Assembly (NCBI GenBank): GCA_015680685.1
Contig: MNCI01035832.1
Coordinates: 984,291 to 1,048,290, forward strand
From: Gnetum montanum
Taxonomy: Eukaryota > Streptophyta > Gnetopsida > Gnetales > Gnetaceae
Direction: 5' to 3'
Length of the DNA: 64,000 nt
Shown here piece after piece: positions 45,103 through 57,719 of the stretch. Below the pieces are notes generated by a model. That model saw only the letters and a program-made list of their open reading frames with translations, did no database searches and was not told the origin of the DNA. How positions within the stretch are numbered: the stretch's first letter is position 1; every line of letters starts with the position of its first letter. Made by a program: the position numbers and the translations under genes.

Positions 45103-45988
45103 CGCACTTGGCCAAAAGACGACAAAAGCCCTTAATTGCAGACACCAAAAAGCAGGCTCTTATCTTAACACTGGCGAGTCCCATTCACGAGGGCGGCTTT
45201 GTCTCATAAGTTAACGCGCCTGCCACCCAACTTCTTCATGCGTACTGTGCCGCCCACAGCCCGGCACTTTCCTTAACTGGAGACCATGCCATTGCCATTG
45301 CCATTGCCATTGGCATGGCTTGCACCCACAGCCATATCCGCATCCACATCCACATTCATAATGCCTCTGCATTGTTCCATGATCACTCTACTTACCGTGA
45401 TTCCACCAACTAACTTTAGAGTCGAATGCTGTCTTTCGGCCTTCCTTGATTTGGCTTTTGAGTGCTTCAGTGATGCGGTACTCTTCTGGAAATGATGCTG
45501 ACCTTTCGGTTGGAGGATCGTCTTTAATCTATTTTTGGCCGGATTTCTAAATTTGACCCTTGCAACCATCCTCATACGGAATCAGTTTGCTTAGGTCGGC
45601 TGCCTTCTTGTCCGTAGCAGCGTCAATTACGTCTACCTAGACAAGATTTAAGTTGGACCATGCATAGGAATGCACGGTTGCTGTAGCTTTACCATTTTAA
45701 TGTTGTTTGCTCAGCCGATCCGTGGGAGTTTTCGTGGCTCTGGTATTTGGCTAGTTGGCCTTGCAGTCATGGAGGATTGAAGTTAGCATGCAAGTTTCAT
45801 TTTGTGCTGCTCTGCTGTTTCTTAATAATAGCTAGCACTGGTTACAGGTCTGAGCGAGCTTCACTTGCAACATATTGGTTCTGTGACAGTCAGCGGTTAA
45901 TATCCAGCCTAGATGCATGTGCATACCCTTCATTAGTTGCAGATTTCCAAGTTTTAGCTGTGTGCAAGAGGCATAGCTAGCGTCACTG

Positions 45989-45996
45989 TATTTAAA
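45989..45996 (+). promoter_or_regulatory. Candidate TATA box
   Basis: TATTTAAA lies about 260 bp before the start codon at 46256, just ahead of GC-rich sequence. It would give a leader of about 230 nt. Confidence 0.4.
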
Positions 45997-46255
45997 GTCC
46001 CGGCGGCAGCCGGCCCGTCAATAAACTCGAGTCGAAGTATTTTCATCAAATAAAGTATGTCCATTTAGAAACTACGGACCCGCAAATACATATATTATGT
46101 TTACTTTGGGATTGAAATGATGAAGTTGTGAATTGTGATGTCCACAATGCAAGGACGGCAATAATTGGCGGGCAGTGATGGAGTTAGATTGATCGAGTTG
46201 TTGGGCGATACCATCATCATCATCAGTTGGGTTGGTTGGTTTCAGCAACGATAAA

Positions 46256-49200
46256 ATGCAGTTGCTGGGTAGAATCACGGCGGTTTGCATGCCTGCTGTG
46301 GAGAAGAAGAAAAGCAGCAGCCTCCTGCTCGTCCTGGCGAGAGGGAGGCGTGGTAGAAGCAAGAGAGGAAGGTGGGAGGTACGGTGCGAGGAAGTGAAGG
46401 AGAAAGGCAGGCGAAATATACAGTGGAGCCTGGACTTGGTGAAGACGGTAAACGAGATAGCAGAGTGGGCGGACGATGTGAAGGCGAGGGGGATGAAACA
46501 GAGACGGCGTCTGTACACGCACGACGACTGGTTAAAGCACCGCAGTTCAAAGAGACATGTCAGGCATTTGTTGTCGAGCCTGTCGTCGGTGGTCATACTG
46601 TCGCTGGTTCCGCCCATGTGTCTGGTCACGGCCATCGCAGTGGCAGTGGCCTCCTACAACAGCGCAGTAACGGGAGCATGGCTGCCTGCGTGGCTGCCGC
46701 TGCTGCATTCGCCAACTCTGCCGTATGAGCTCACCGCTCCCGCCCTGGCCCTCCTCCTCGTCTTTCGCACTGAGGCCTCCTACGCCCGCTACGACGATGG
46801 CCGCAAGACTTGGACACGGGTTATCGCCTGCACCAAGGATCTGGCCCGCCTCTGCATCTGCAGCCACAGCCACAGCCATATCCATATCCATGAGCTCCAC
46901 CTCCAGCGCCTCCTCTACTCTTACATCCTCGCTTTTCCCGTCGCCCTCAAGGTACGTCTGCTGCTTTTGCTCGTTTGCTATTCATGCATTTTCGCCCTCA
47001 CGTACCAAAACGAATTCAAAGCAATGTTACTTGGTCTTATGCTTTCTCGTCAATTTCCCCATTAACGTTTGTTACTGGTAAGAGTTAGAAGCGTTCCATA
47101 ACAGCCACATCTAATGACCTAGCACAGTATTGCCGACAATTTTAAATATGAATGGAAGCTTTATTATGTCCCAAGATCGTACTATTTATTGTATAGATAT
47201 TACAATGTTAAAAAATTTCTTTACGCATGACAAAATATAAGTTTATTTTATAATATTAGAATGCTGTCTGAAATTAAGGGCCACATCACAAAAAAGAAAA
47301 ATAGGTAAGAGAGATCTTCTACCTCTATTCTATTACATTTGATATAATATAAGTTGTACATTAAAAATTAAATTCTGAAATCGTTTAGATTGATATAATA
47401 TAAGTTGTACATTAAAAATTAAATTCTGAAATCATTTAGATTTTAGGTAAATATAATTGTTTCTTGCCTTGTACATTAAACTACAATTGCTTTAAAACTT
47501 AATTATCTTCCTCCCTATTTTCTCAACCATTGCATTCCTTAATCCTTAGTCTTTCTAATGTCTTATCAATCCTAAATAAACAAATTTGTTCTAAGGTATT
47601 CACCCCTATGCATTATTATTAATTTATGATCAAAATTTCAATGACGTATATTAAGGTCTATCCTAAGTAGGCTGTTGTTAATCACGAGATTCTTGGCAAA
47701 GAGCCACCGTCACTAAGATGTTTCGAAGAAGCGATTATGATTTAAGCATGCTTGAAGTCCTAGAAACATTATCATTGGACATGATCAGAAAGAAGCGAGC
47801 GAAGTTTCACAAAGATAACAACCTCATGCAGGACTTGCTTCTGTTGTCAATACGGAGTTGAAAAGTGAATATCAAACTGTAAGGCGACCATGAACCTGGT
47901 AGCTTTCGCACGTGCCGTGTCGGTCTGTACCAACTTATCATTTTTTTTGTAGTGGAGTGGAGCTTTGTTCTTGTCCCTTTTTCATTTGAACTGACGGTGA
48001 CGTTCGAAGTTGGACGTTAAATCCAGAAAATAACATTGTAGGCTGACTTTGAACCAAAGCACCAGCATGTCCAAAGTATTGTCCGGGATCGCGCAGCTAT
48101 CGCTTCTGCACTACCGTTCGCTGATAAGTAATAGGAATTTTCCAGTATGAAATGGCTCTTAACTCTTAAGTAAGATGCTATATCATCATTATAAGGATTT
48201 GTAGGGCATATAGTTGTAAGCGTGCCATCTCTATAAGCGGATTTGAGGAACCAATTTAATGAAAGGCAATTTTATTACTAATCTATGAGAAGGCCCTAGC
48301 TCTTAAATTTAGTAAAAACCAATTTGTCAAAATTAAAATTAAACGAGAGTTGCGTCAGGAACGTTATCGAAATGGAAAAAGTTTGCCATTTAAGCTGTTG
48401 CTGTCTCCTGAAATTTATGTACGGTTTTGCCCAATCGCTAATTTGCTATGGCCTTGAAATAAGACAAAATTTAAAAACCGAGCATGGAACAAATAAAGTA
48501 TTATCCAATATAGATTACCGGACACTAATACTGAAGTGATAACGTATGGAGAATACGTGCAGTGCCACGTGACATACGGATCGGACGTGAAGGAAGAGCT
48601 GAGGGAGGTACTGAGCGGGGACGACTTAGCCATGGTGGTGGGATCGGGGCATCCGCCCAACTGCATAATCCATCTCATGACCGTGGTGCTGCTTCAGATG
48701 CAGACGCAAGGCCAGAACCAGAACCAGAACCAGAGACAGAGACAGAGAGAGGGCCTAAGATGTTGTCACAGTAGCAATAGCAGAAGCGGTTGGCAAGAGG
48801 CGATGGATGCTCGGGTGGCGGAGTTGAACGAGAGCGTGAGCGTGGTGGAGAAGCTGATGCGGTCGCCCATTCCTCTGTCATACACTCGACTCACAACGCG
48901 ATTCCTGGTTCTGTGGCATCTCACTCTGCCGGTGGTTCTGTGGGACTCGTGCCACTGGATGGTGGTGCCGGCCACGCTGTTCAGTGCCATATCTCTCTTC
49001 TGCATAGAAGAGGTGGGAGTTCTGATAGAGGAGCCATTCCCCATACTGGCACTCGACAAGATGTGTTCTTTGCTGCATCACGACGTCCGCCGAATGGCCC
49101 ACATGCAGCCCCACATCCACGCCCACATCCTCAGCCACAGCCACAGCCACAAGCTCAACAGCCTCAGCCTCAACCTCAACCTCAACAGTAGCCCTGATAT

Positions 49201-49345
49201 TAACAGGGACAGCGATCTCGATCTCGATGTGGATCTGGAACTGGACGTGGACACCAGAGTCAGTGCATCTACCTCCGCCTCCGCCTCACATCCCAATGGC
49301 CGCGTCCGCCAGACCGATGCAGCTTGGCCTTGGTCTTCTTCGTAA
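46256..49345 (+). CDS. VCCN1-like: Bestrophin-like chloride channel, VCCN1/UPF0187 family, two exons
   Basis: Exons 46256-46951 and 48563-49345 join in phase (GTACGT donor, GCAG acceptor) to give 492 residues, with FPVALK running into CHVTYGSD as in plant homologues. VCCN1 is a thylakoid voltage-dependent anion channel that tunes the proton motive force. Family marks: YTHDDWLKHRSSKRHVRHLL (about 87-106), a hydrophobic segment at 109-133, ELTAPALALLLVFRTEASYA (about 158-177), IPLSYTRLTTRFLVLW (about 335-350) and EEVGVLIEEPFPILALD (about 381-397). The basic, Ser-rich N-terminus fits a plastid transit peptide. Repeat-derived insertions are HSHSHIHIH (203-211), a Gln/Asn/Arg run (280-294) and an extra tail of about 75 residues rich in His, Asn and Asp. 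The family usually has about 400 residues. I chose the first ATG in frame after the leader. Confidence 0.92.
46952..48562 (+). other. Intron of the channel gene (1611 bp)
   Basis: It begins GTACGT after AAG and ends GTGCAG before TGC, phase 0. The interior is AT-rich and contains a 51-bp tandem duplication at 47341-47442. Joining across it restores the conserved ALK-CHV sequence, which strongly supports these sites. Confidence 0.88.
47341..47442 (+). repeat. 51-bp tandem duplication in the intron
   Basis: Copies at 47341-47391 and 47392-47442 differ at one base (TCGTTTAG against TCATTTAG), which suggests a recent duplication. Confidence 0.9.
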
Positions 49346-49689
49346 ATCCATTCCGATCTATCTTCCTTCTCCCTCTCCTTTTCTGTCCACGAATTGAATG
49401 ATATTGTCAGCGTTGCTATTATAGTGCAGCGTTCAAGTCTGGGCGAGGTTTTCCTCTGCTATAGCATATCTATAGTTTACGGCTTCTAATGGTTTGATGG
49501 TAATCCATCCGCTTGTTAATCTAGTAGTAAGAGTTTTGGCTTGTTCACCTTACGCCATAGCTCCAATTTTATCCAGCAGAATTGAATTATAAATTTTAAA
49601 AAATTCAGTAAAATGAATTATAAATTTTTAAAAATTCAGTAAAATGAATTTTAAAATTGGTGTAATAGATCTAAGGGATCTTGTAACAA
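49346..49689 (+). other. 3' flank of the channel gene
   Basis: Pyrimidine-rich sequence follows the stop, then AT-rich DNA with a 31-bp tandem duplication (49585-49615 and 49616-49646). No canonical AATAAA is seen close to the stop. Confidence 0.5.
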
Positions 49690-50389
49690 CCTTGGTTGTT
49701 ATAAAAATGAATTTTAAAATTGGGGGTACCTTGGTTGTCTACTCATGGTTGTCTTTGAAGAAAATGAGCAAAAATGATGGTTTGAATTTTTATAACTACA
49801 TCAAATGAGGGTTTTTAATGAGAAAGTAGATGTTTCTATTGGAAGATAGACATCCCCTCCATGTTTAAGACTTCATGTAGATGTCTTCTTTTCAAAGTAT
49901 ATGTCTCCATCGCACTGAAGGAAAAAATAGGTGGATGTCTCATTTTAGGAGTAGACATCTCTAGGGAGATGTCTCCTTTTTAGAGTAGATGTCTCCAGGA
50001 AGATGTCTTGAGGAAGATGTTTCAACAAGTTGAGGTTTGGCAAGATGAGGCTCAGGGATGGTTGCCAATGATTATAGTCTTAATAGATGCTTACCATGAA
50101 TTAAAAACTTACCTTTCTTGCTGAAGAGAATGAAGGTGCTTAGCAAGCTTGAGCATGAGATTCCTCTTCTGAGGTTTCTCTTCTTGCACAAATTTCTTCA
50201 ATCTCTAAGGATTGGCTCCCTTCCACAAAATTGTTTGAGAGAGTCCTTTCATTCTTCTGTCCCTTTCTTTTAATTCTCCAAACTTTTTAAACTTCCTTAT
50301 CCTTTCTAGTAGTCCTCCATTTCTTTTTGCCCTACAAGATTCCCTTTCTCAACACATTTGGATAAGATCAAGGAGTCTTATGATATGAC
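49690..50389 (-). repeat. Copia LTR U3-like region with GATGTCTCC repeats
   Basis: Between about 49830 and 50030, variants of AGATGTCTCCT recur at least eight times on both strands. A similar cluster occurs at 52725-52800 inside the right-hand LTR. The left cluster is therefore probably the U3 of a truncated 3' LTR. The remaining bases up to gag show no gene. Confidence 0.45.
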
Positions 50390-51992
50390 CAAGTATTCAT
50401 ATGATAAAACTTTAAATTACATTCCCATTGCTTATGCCCAACTTTATTACAATAATAACATCTCACCTTACTATAGTGATTAAAGTGATCAAACCTTGGA
50501 GCTGCTCTTGGTTAAGATGTAGTTCCCATTTATTCTTCATTCTTTGGAGTAGCCTTTTGTTGAGATGAGGTTGGTGTAGATGCTTTATCTTGTGTGCAAC
50601 ATCCTAGCCCACTCTTATCATGTAGACTTCTTACTTAACCTAGAAACATTTGGAGCGACTCTTTTTCTTTGACAAGTCTCTCATTTACAAGGTTTACATC
50701 TACGAGCTCTTCCTTCATCTACTCATAAGACTTGGTTAGCTTTCTATTCTTAGTCCTAAGGTTTAAGATTTCTTTTGTGAGATCTAAAATATTTGAGTTT
50801 AATGAAGAAATGTCTTGATCTTTACTTTTCACTTGTTTACTCAACTTTGTGCAAAGATTTTGAAAAGATAAAAGTTCACTACATAAAAGTTCATACCTTC
50901 TTCATTTTCAAATTCTTCATCCAAGGTGCCAACATTATCATTTATGAGGGTCATACAGATGAGGTATGAATCTTTTACATCATTCTCCATCTCTTCTTCA
51001 CTTTTCTCTCCATCATTCCAACTTGTGTAGAGGTTGGTATTTTTCAGTTCCATATCACTTCTATCCCTTCTTTGTAGCCTACCACTATTAGGACATTTGG
51101 AGGCCACATGGCCTCTTTCATTACAAACCCAACATTCTATTGTAGAAGAATCAAAATTAGAACTTGAAAATTTTTTACCTCTTTCCTTACCTTTAAATTG
51201 ACTGGGTCTCTACTGATTTGAGCTCTTGTTCCTTTTTTCCATAAACCTTTACAACCTTCTTGATAGAATAGTTATTTCTTCTTTGCTGCTCTCTTCTTGC
51301 TCAGCAAGTTCATTTTACTTGGAGGTAGATTTTAGGGCAATGGGTTTTTCTTTAATTACTCCTTTGATTATGAGGCTTATTATATAAGCAATAAGAGCAC
51401 TTTGAAGCTCTTCAAATTTTAGAATTGAAAAGTCTCTAACCTCCTCCATGGCTATGACCTTCGATCTAAATTCTGGTTGGAGAGTTCTAATGATTTTTAT
51501 TACGACATCACTTTCAGGAAAATCCTTACTAGCACCTCTAATAGCCACAACTAGATCATTTTCCCTAGAGAAATAATCTTTTATCTTTTCTCCTTCTCTC
51601 ATTTTAAACTTATTGTACTCACTTTGCAAAACTAAAAGTTTAGATTGCTTAACTATCAATGTTCCCTCATATGTAGCTTCTAAAGTTTTCCAAATTTATT
51701 TGGTCGTTTTATATCTAGTTACTCTATTAAATTCAAATTTATTTAATGTCCAATACAAACAATTTTTTTCTTTATAATGAAACATGAACTTATCTTTTTC
51801 ATCTTGTGTCCATTTGCTCTAGGGCTTGATCGCCTTTGTTGCGCTATTGACGGGTGTGTGTGTGTAGTCTTTGAGGATGGATTCCCATACTTCAAACTTC
51901 ATAGAATCAAAGAATCCTTGCATCCTTGTCTTCCAATAGAAAAAGTCAAACCCATTGAACATTGGTAGCTTTGTGTAAGATGCCTCCTCCAT
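50390..51992 (-). pseudogene. Copia-type gag (UBN2) with two zinc knuckles
   Basis: The minus-strand start at 51992 gives MEEASYTKLPMFNGF then FFYWKTRMQGFFDS, the DUF4219-like N-terminus of plant copia gag. UBN2 follows (51315-51659): LVLQSEYNKFKMREGEKI, KDYFSRENDLV and IRTLQPEFRSKVIAMEEV. A canonical knuckle CWVCNERGHVASKC lies near 51100-51140. A long acidic, coiled stretch follows, then a second knuckle CYYCNKVGHKQWEC near 50413-50455. A few stops occur. No protease, integrase or RT follows, so only gag survives. Confidence 0.82.
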
Positions 51993-52030
51993 AGCTTACT
52001 CTTTGAAAGTTAATGTTGAATAGAAGAGTA

Positions 52031-52046
52031 CCAAGCTTTGATATCA
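52031..52046 (-). other. Copia primer-binding site
   Basis: On the minus strand TGATATCAAAGCTTGG closely matches the initiator-Met tRNA site TGGTATCAGAGC. It lies 2 bp from the LTR end CCTCA. Confidence 0.7.
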
Positions 52047-52048
52047 TT

Positions 52049-53000
52049 TGAGGATTAAGAAATTAGAAAGGGGATGGGGGGTGGTAAATAAGTTCCACAA
52101 AACAAAATTAAACAACCATAAAAACCACATCCAAGACTTATGTCATTCCCCAACTTGGGTACTTTACACTTGGAGGGTAGACTTCTTACACACCTCTAAA
52201 CTTTGTTTCTCAAAAAGTGGTTTGAAGGGCACTACATCATGTACGATCTCTAAGCTTTTCTTTAGAGTGTTTTATCATTGTGAAACCACTCAACCTTGTA
52301 AGGTTCCAACAAGCTTAGAATTTGGTTTCAAGGGTCTCACAACCTTTACAAAATGGAGCTTCACTTTGGAGTGTTTTGACATTGAACAAACACTCAATCC
52401 TATAGGGGCCTAAAAAGCTCAGTATGATGCCTTCTTAGAAGAAGAACATCAACCCCAGGAGGACAACAAGAAAGGAAAAAGAAAACATAAGAAAAGAATG
52501 TAACTGAAATTATAGGTCCTTGTACTTTGAAGCAAAATTCTACAATTAATCAAGAAAAATGATTTTACAAATGAAGTACACAAGTATAAGATACAATGAT
52601 TACTTTGATAGTGACAATTATGCACAACACTTGCATAATACCCAAGAGAATGAAGTCTTCTTATAGCGTTGGAGTTTCTAAAAACCCCTTGGAATTCATG
52701 CAATGGCTATCTAATGACTAGTGTAGATGTCTCCTTTGAGATTGGGATGTCTCATGTGAGACGTCTCTATGAAGAAGTCTTCTTTTGAAAGGAGATATCT
52801 TCTTTAAATGTACTTCATTGTGGCCAAAATTTCTTCTACTTCTTGGACATGTCTTCTCATCTTTTGAACTTTGGTTTCTTAGGATTTCTCTTACTGAATT
52901 AGCTTCCTCTCAATCACTAGAGCATCTTCATTTAGCTTGTAGTATTCATACTCTTCCATGCTCCCTTGATTCCTTGTAGTTTCCACTTTGACATCTCTTT
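52049..53000 (-). repeat. 5' LTR of the gag-only copia element
   Basis: The plus text starts TGAGGATTAAG beyond the primer site. U3 carries GATGTCTCC-type repeats near 52725-52800. The outer end is not defined. I place it near 53000, where chromovirus-like sequence takes over. Confidence 0.5.
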
Positions 53001-53199
53001 GTAGATGTCATTTCTTGAGTTATCATTCATGCTCTGCAAAATCATCACATTCCAAAACATTCTATGTTCTTCACTTTCCTTAAGATTTTGACATGCCAAA
53101 AGGTTAATAACTTTGAACCACTCATGAATCTCCTTAATCTAGTCAATCATATGTAAAACTATATTTGAACCAATTCACTACTTACTTTTAATCACATCC

Positions 53200-56100
53200 C
53201 AACACAAAGGAGTTTTACAAGATCTACCATAAAAAACCTGATATGATGAAACTTTTAAACTTATGTTGTAGTAGTTGTTATAGCTGAACTCAACCAATGA
53301 TAACAAACTATTCAAACTATCCAAAAACTATGAAGCACAAGACCAAAGCATGTCATCTAATACTTGGTTAACTATCTTAACTTATCCATTTTTGTGTGGG
53401 TGGTATGTTGAACTAACTTCAACCTAATATCCATGCTTTCCATGAATAGTTACCAAAATCAAGACATGAATTTGAGATCACAATCAAAGATAATTTTAAT
53501 AGGAATGTCATGGAATCAAATAATCTCAAAGATGGACAAGTACATAATATTCTTTACACTGCTTATAATCTTTGTGGTAAGGAAATGCATTAACTTGATT
53601 AACAAGTTGACAATAATGAAGATGGAATCCTTTCTATACCTAGTGTGAGTTAAACTAATAATGAAATCCATATTGATCACTTTCCACTTCCATTATGAAA
53701 TAGTGAGGGTATAAGTAGTCACTTGGTTACTAATGCTCAAGCTTAGCCAACTGATAGATTAAGCCTCTTTTCATAAATACTTCAACATGTTTTTCATGCA
53801 TAGACATCAGTACAACCTTATTAGCATTAATACATCTTTTTACCCAAGATTAATTTGAAACTTACTGAGATTAGCTTCCTCTAAGAGACATTGTCTTAAG
53901 AAATCAAGCACACACATCCAATTCTTATAATGAAGCAATGTAAGTGCATCTATTGTAAATGATGAATCACTTGACTAGCTAAGATACTGACACTAATGAT
54001 CTTATTGCTACTATACATAAGTCTCATCTAGTACGTATGATTGAATCATCAAGCTATAAAGCTTACTAGAAAAAAAACTCAAGGCATTCACAACAACATT
54101 ACTTTTACCTGTCTGATATTGGATGATAAATTTGAAATTAGCTAATAATTTAATCTACCTTATTTGATGTAGGTTTAACTATGGCTAATTCATTAGGTAC
54201 TATCGCTCCTTATGATCACTCCAAATTATCAACTTCTCATTGAAGAAATAGTGATACCAACCCTTTAATGCAAATACCATAGCTCATAGGTTAAGATTAT
54301 GGTGAGATAATGTATTTCATGAGACTTCAATTATCTTGAAGCATAAGCTACCAACTTATCCTCTTGCATGAGGACACATCCATGACCTTTACTTGATGCA
54401 TCAATGAAAACATCATATGGTTACCTAGAGTAGGTGAAATTAGAATAGGAGTTGAAATCATTCTACTTTTGAGTTTATTAAAAGTAATCTACTATTATAA
54501 GTTCCATGAGAGAAAGAATCCTTCTGCAATAGCTTCATAAAATATGAAGTGATTCTTGAGAAGTTCTTAATAAACCTCCTATAGTAGCTTTCTAAATCAA
54601 GAAACCTATGAAGCTCTCTAATATACTTAGAGATAGATCAATCTTGAAGAACTAATGTCTTAGCAGGGTTCACCACTATAGTAGCATTTAACATGACATG
54701 TCCCAAGAATTGAATCTCTCAACACCAGAATGCATACTTTAAAGATTGAGTAAACAACTAATACTCTCCAATGCTATTCAAAGATACTTTAATGGTTGTA
54801 AACCAAAATGTCATCAATGAACATAATGATAAAATGGTCTAGTTGATGTCTCATCACACTATTCATGAGATACATGAACATAGTGAGACCATTATTCAAT
54901 CCAAATGATAAGACCACAAACTTGTAATATTCATATTGAGTTCTAAAGACTATATTGGGAACATCCTTCTCTTTGATATGAACTTGATGATACCGTGACT
55001 TCAAATCTATTATTTAAGAACATCTAATCTTCTCTTAGCTAATTGACCAAATCATCTATGCAAGGTAGAGGATACTTATTCTTCATGATCACCTAATTAA
55101 GCTATCAATAATCGATGCATAACCTCATGCTACCATTCTTCTTTCTAATGAAGAGGATAGAAGTAGCTAAAGAAGACACATTGGAATGAATCAGACTCTT
55201 ATTCAATAGATTTTAAAGTTGAATCTTCAGCTTGATCAACTTGATAGGCAACATCCTATGTGGAACAATAGAGATAGATTTATCACTAGGCTTAAGGGTA
55301 ATTTTAAACTTAACCTTATGTCTAGGAGGCAAGCCAAGAAACTCTAAATAAAAGACGTTAGGGAACTTGTGAATAAAAAAAATCTAATTAATTTATTATG
55401 AAGAATAAGATTCACTAATAGAAACTATAAAGTAGGATTAGTCTTTCAGCAATAAGTAGTGAAAAAACCTTGAAGAGAAATGATCCAACTTAAACTTACA
55501 TGGCCAAGTATGCATGATCACCTGAAGGCCATCATCTATCACCAAGAAAAACATCTTGTAATAAAAATCCAAGTTGTCCTAATAGTGAGATAACCAATCC
55601 ATTCCCAAGATGATTTCACATGTTCCTATATTCTTGATGTAGAGATCACTAAGCCAAAACACATCTTGAATCATCAAAGATACAAATTTGAAAAATTGAT
55701 TCATAGTAAGCATACTATGACCAATAGTACCAATGGAAAGCCCTTGAATAAGAAACTGTCTCTTTAAATCCAAACATCTAACTATCCATGGATCAAGAAA
55801 AGAGTAACTAGCACTAGAATCAAAGTTAATAAAAACTTCAAAATCTAAAATTATACCTCTAGTTTCCATCACTGTGTTGGATTGAGCATTAACAAGCTAG
55901 TTAGTTAAAGCATATAGATATACATGCATCCTAGCACCATCTTGATCACCTATTGGTAAACCATCCTATAGAATACTATCATTTTCTAAATTATTTAGGT
56001 AGTTGAAGCTCTTTTAACCTAGTTAGCCATAGTTACAGTAATTGTGGTAATCCTTTTGGAAGTACCTAACTTTCTCATAAGCATGACAAGTAATGGGTCC

Positions 56101-56937
56101 ATGACTAGCCCCACCACCTAATGATTGCTACTATTGTTACTATTTATTAAATCTAGAATCCTCGACCCACTTGGATCCATCAAAATTCTCAAAAGAGTTT
56201 TGGCTCCTCTTCTGAGAATGATTGTGCTACTTTACCTCCATCAACTAACTATTCTTTACATCCATCTCATGAACATGCATATCCTCATACATTTGAAGAT
56301 GAAAGGAAAGAAAATGGTCCTTAATGAATGCATAAAGAACAAAAATAAAATTATTCATCCCAGCCTTCCCTTCAAAATGTATGTAGGGTACATACATACT
56401 CAACTATAAAAACTTACAGTCATACTTAAACAAGTTCAATTCCCCTAGTAGAGACAATAAAACTCATTTGCTTTATCCTCTATATACTTCGAAGATATAT
56501 AATGCTTGTTGAAAATAATAATGAAGTCATTTCAATGAACATCATGATCCTCCTAATGATGTACCTTCTTCTAAGGTGCCTAATAATGGCTAATAAAACC
56601 TTTAAAATCAGAAGTTGCTAATCAAGTTTACTACATAAGAGTGCATTTTATCAATTTAAAGATCTTCATGACCTCCACCAATGACTTTAGTGGTAATTGT
56701 AGGATCCTCCTTACCCTAGAAGGTAGGTGGTTCTATCTTACAAAATTGCTCCATAACCTCATGTTCCCTTAATTTTCTATCACTATAGCTATTCTCCAAA
56801 GTAATAAGTATAAATGGTGTATTTGAATTCTTCTTCATAAGCTAATGGAGAAAATTTAATAGATAGTGATTAATGTCTAGTTAACTGATCTCTTTATTTG
56901 AGGTAGAAGTAGTAGTAGGGATAATAGCCTTTACTTG
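53200..56937 (-). pseudogene. Chromovirus-like gypsy element (gag to integrase), host of M3
   Basis: Read on the minus strand from the right: gag remnants (56937-55900) with a decayed knuckle near 56080. Protease (55579-55872) has INFDSSASYSFL (family IDSGASHSFI) and EIILGMDWLSHY. RT (55200-54500) has YHQVHIKEKDVPNIVFRTQY, EYYKFVVLSFGLNNG and FIDDILVYNH with the catalytic FIDD box intact. RNase H follows (about 54450-54000). Integrase (about 53750-53200) begins with an INMDFII motif. RT wording matches Tekay/Reina-type chromoviruses. LTRs and chromodomain were not found. The gag continues after M3 at 63897. Confidence 0.78.
56933..56937. other. M3 target site duplication, left copy
   Basis: ACTTG immediately precedes the M3 LTR. 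The same five bases follow the other LTR at 63892-63896. Confidence 0.85.
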
Positions 56938-57703
56938 TGATAAGTGACAAGGTACCCCTACACTCAACCATATGAATATGAGCATTACACGTGCGATCCG
57001 GTCGAACTCCAAGGACTAAGTGCTTATGCGCCTTATGGAACACTTAAGGTTAATCAATGGTTGTCTTCCCAATCTTACTTGTATTTGTCACGGTTGTATG
57101 GTTAAGTAAGCTTGAGGCATGTGATTTTTATGTCTTTTATCTTTTTATTGCCTATGCTAAGAGGGAAAAGGATGAAGAGACTAAGTAACTAACTTTCACT
57201 AACTAAACTCTAATCGTCCTAGCATCAGTATTTGTTCCCACTTGCCATTCACAACCTAAACTAGTGTAACGCTACTGAGATTACCAAACCCTATTCATTA
57301 CTGGGTTACCAAGCGTAGCGCACGTGCTCGAAGCGGTCATACTGAATGCACTTAACTAGGAGAGTTAAGGGTTGAGAGAGATTAATTGCCTAAGAAAGTA
57401 TTTAAATATTTAATAGTAATTAACATCCTATTTAGCTTAGTCCATATGCTGCAAGGTTTATCAAAAATTTTGTCTTTATTGCCGAACACAATGTGTGCTC
57501 AGGTACAAATTGCTTGAATAAAGATCTGTTCACTTTGAGACTCCTACTGCGAGCACATGGAAATTATTCTAACTCTGGAATGGGAAAACTGCTATAGTTT
57601 GGCTAAGGTCTAGATCTAGATGGATAAACAAGGGAAGGCTACCTCTTATTTATAGAACTAGCGACGGGCTACAATATTGCGTATGCGATATTGTAGCTCA
57701 TCA
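56938..57703 (-). repeat. M3 3' LTR (766 bp)
   Basis: The plus text starts TGATAAGTG (G to A change in the family TGATGAG) and ends TAGCTCATCA. A TATA string CTTATTTATAG lies near 57646. U3 has one or two GATATTG palindrome-like units. Confidence 0.9.
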
Positions 57704-57719
57704 TACCCCCATGACTGAA
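57704..57719 (-). other. M3 polypurine tract
   Basis: The plus text TACCCCCATGACTGAA is the complement of TTCAGTCATGGGGGTA, followed by ACTCATCCTCGAGTTCC as in M2. Confidence 0.85.

Larger units (their letters stand above)
44263..45988. other. Intergenic and upstream region of the channel gene
   Basis: AT-rich up to about 44860, then more GC-rich. It contains a 40-bp tandem repeat (44401-44482), a degenerate tRNA-like stretch (about 44905-44945), the 37-bp G-box repeat (45029-45102) and a GCCATT hexamer run (45288-45312). The ORFs here lack family matches, and one begins only at TTG. Confidence 0.55.

Noticed and set aside
45286-45495. 69-codon plus-strand ORF beginning MPLPLPLPL
   Set aside because: The start is produced by a GCCATT hexamer run, and there is no family match. 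It is more likely upstream noncoding sequence.
45747-45980. 77-codon ORF with a signal-peptide-like hydrophobic start
   Set aside because: The first codon is TTG, there is no ATG at the start, and it has no resemblance to known families.
46072-46635. 187-codon minus-strand ORF and other frames over 46223-47081
   Set aside because: They are shadows of the first exon of the channel gene, whose GC-rich sequence leaves other frames open.
48562-49296. Several other ORFs with Arg/Glu or Gln/Pro runs
   Set aside because: They are alternative frames of hexanucleotide repeats inside exon 2 of the channel gene.
49515-49560. tRNA-like CTAGTAGTAAGAG stretch
   Set aside because: No B box or cloverleaf can be formed.
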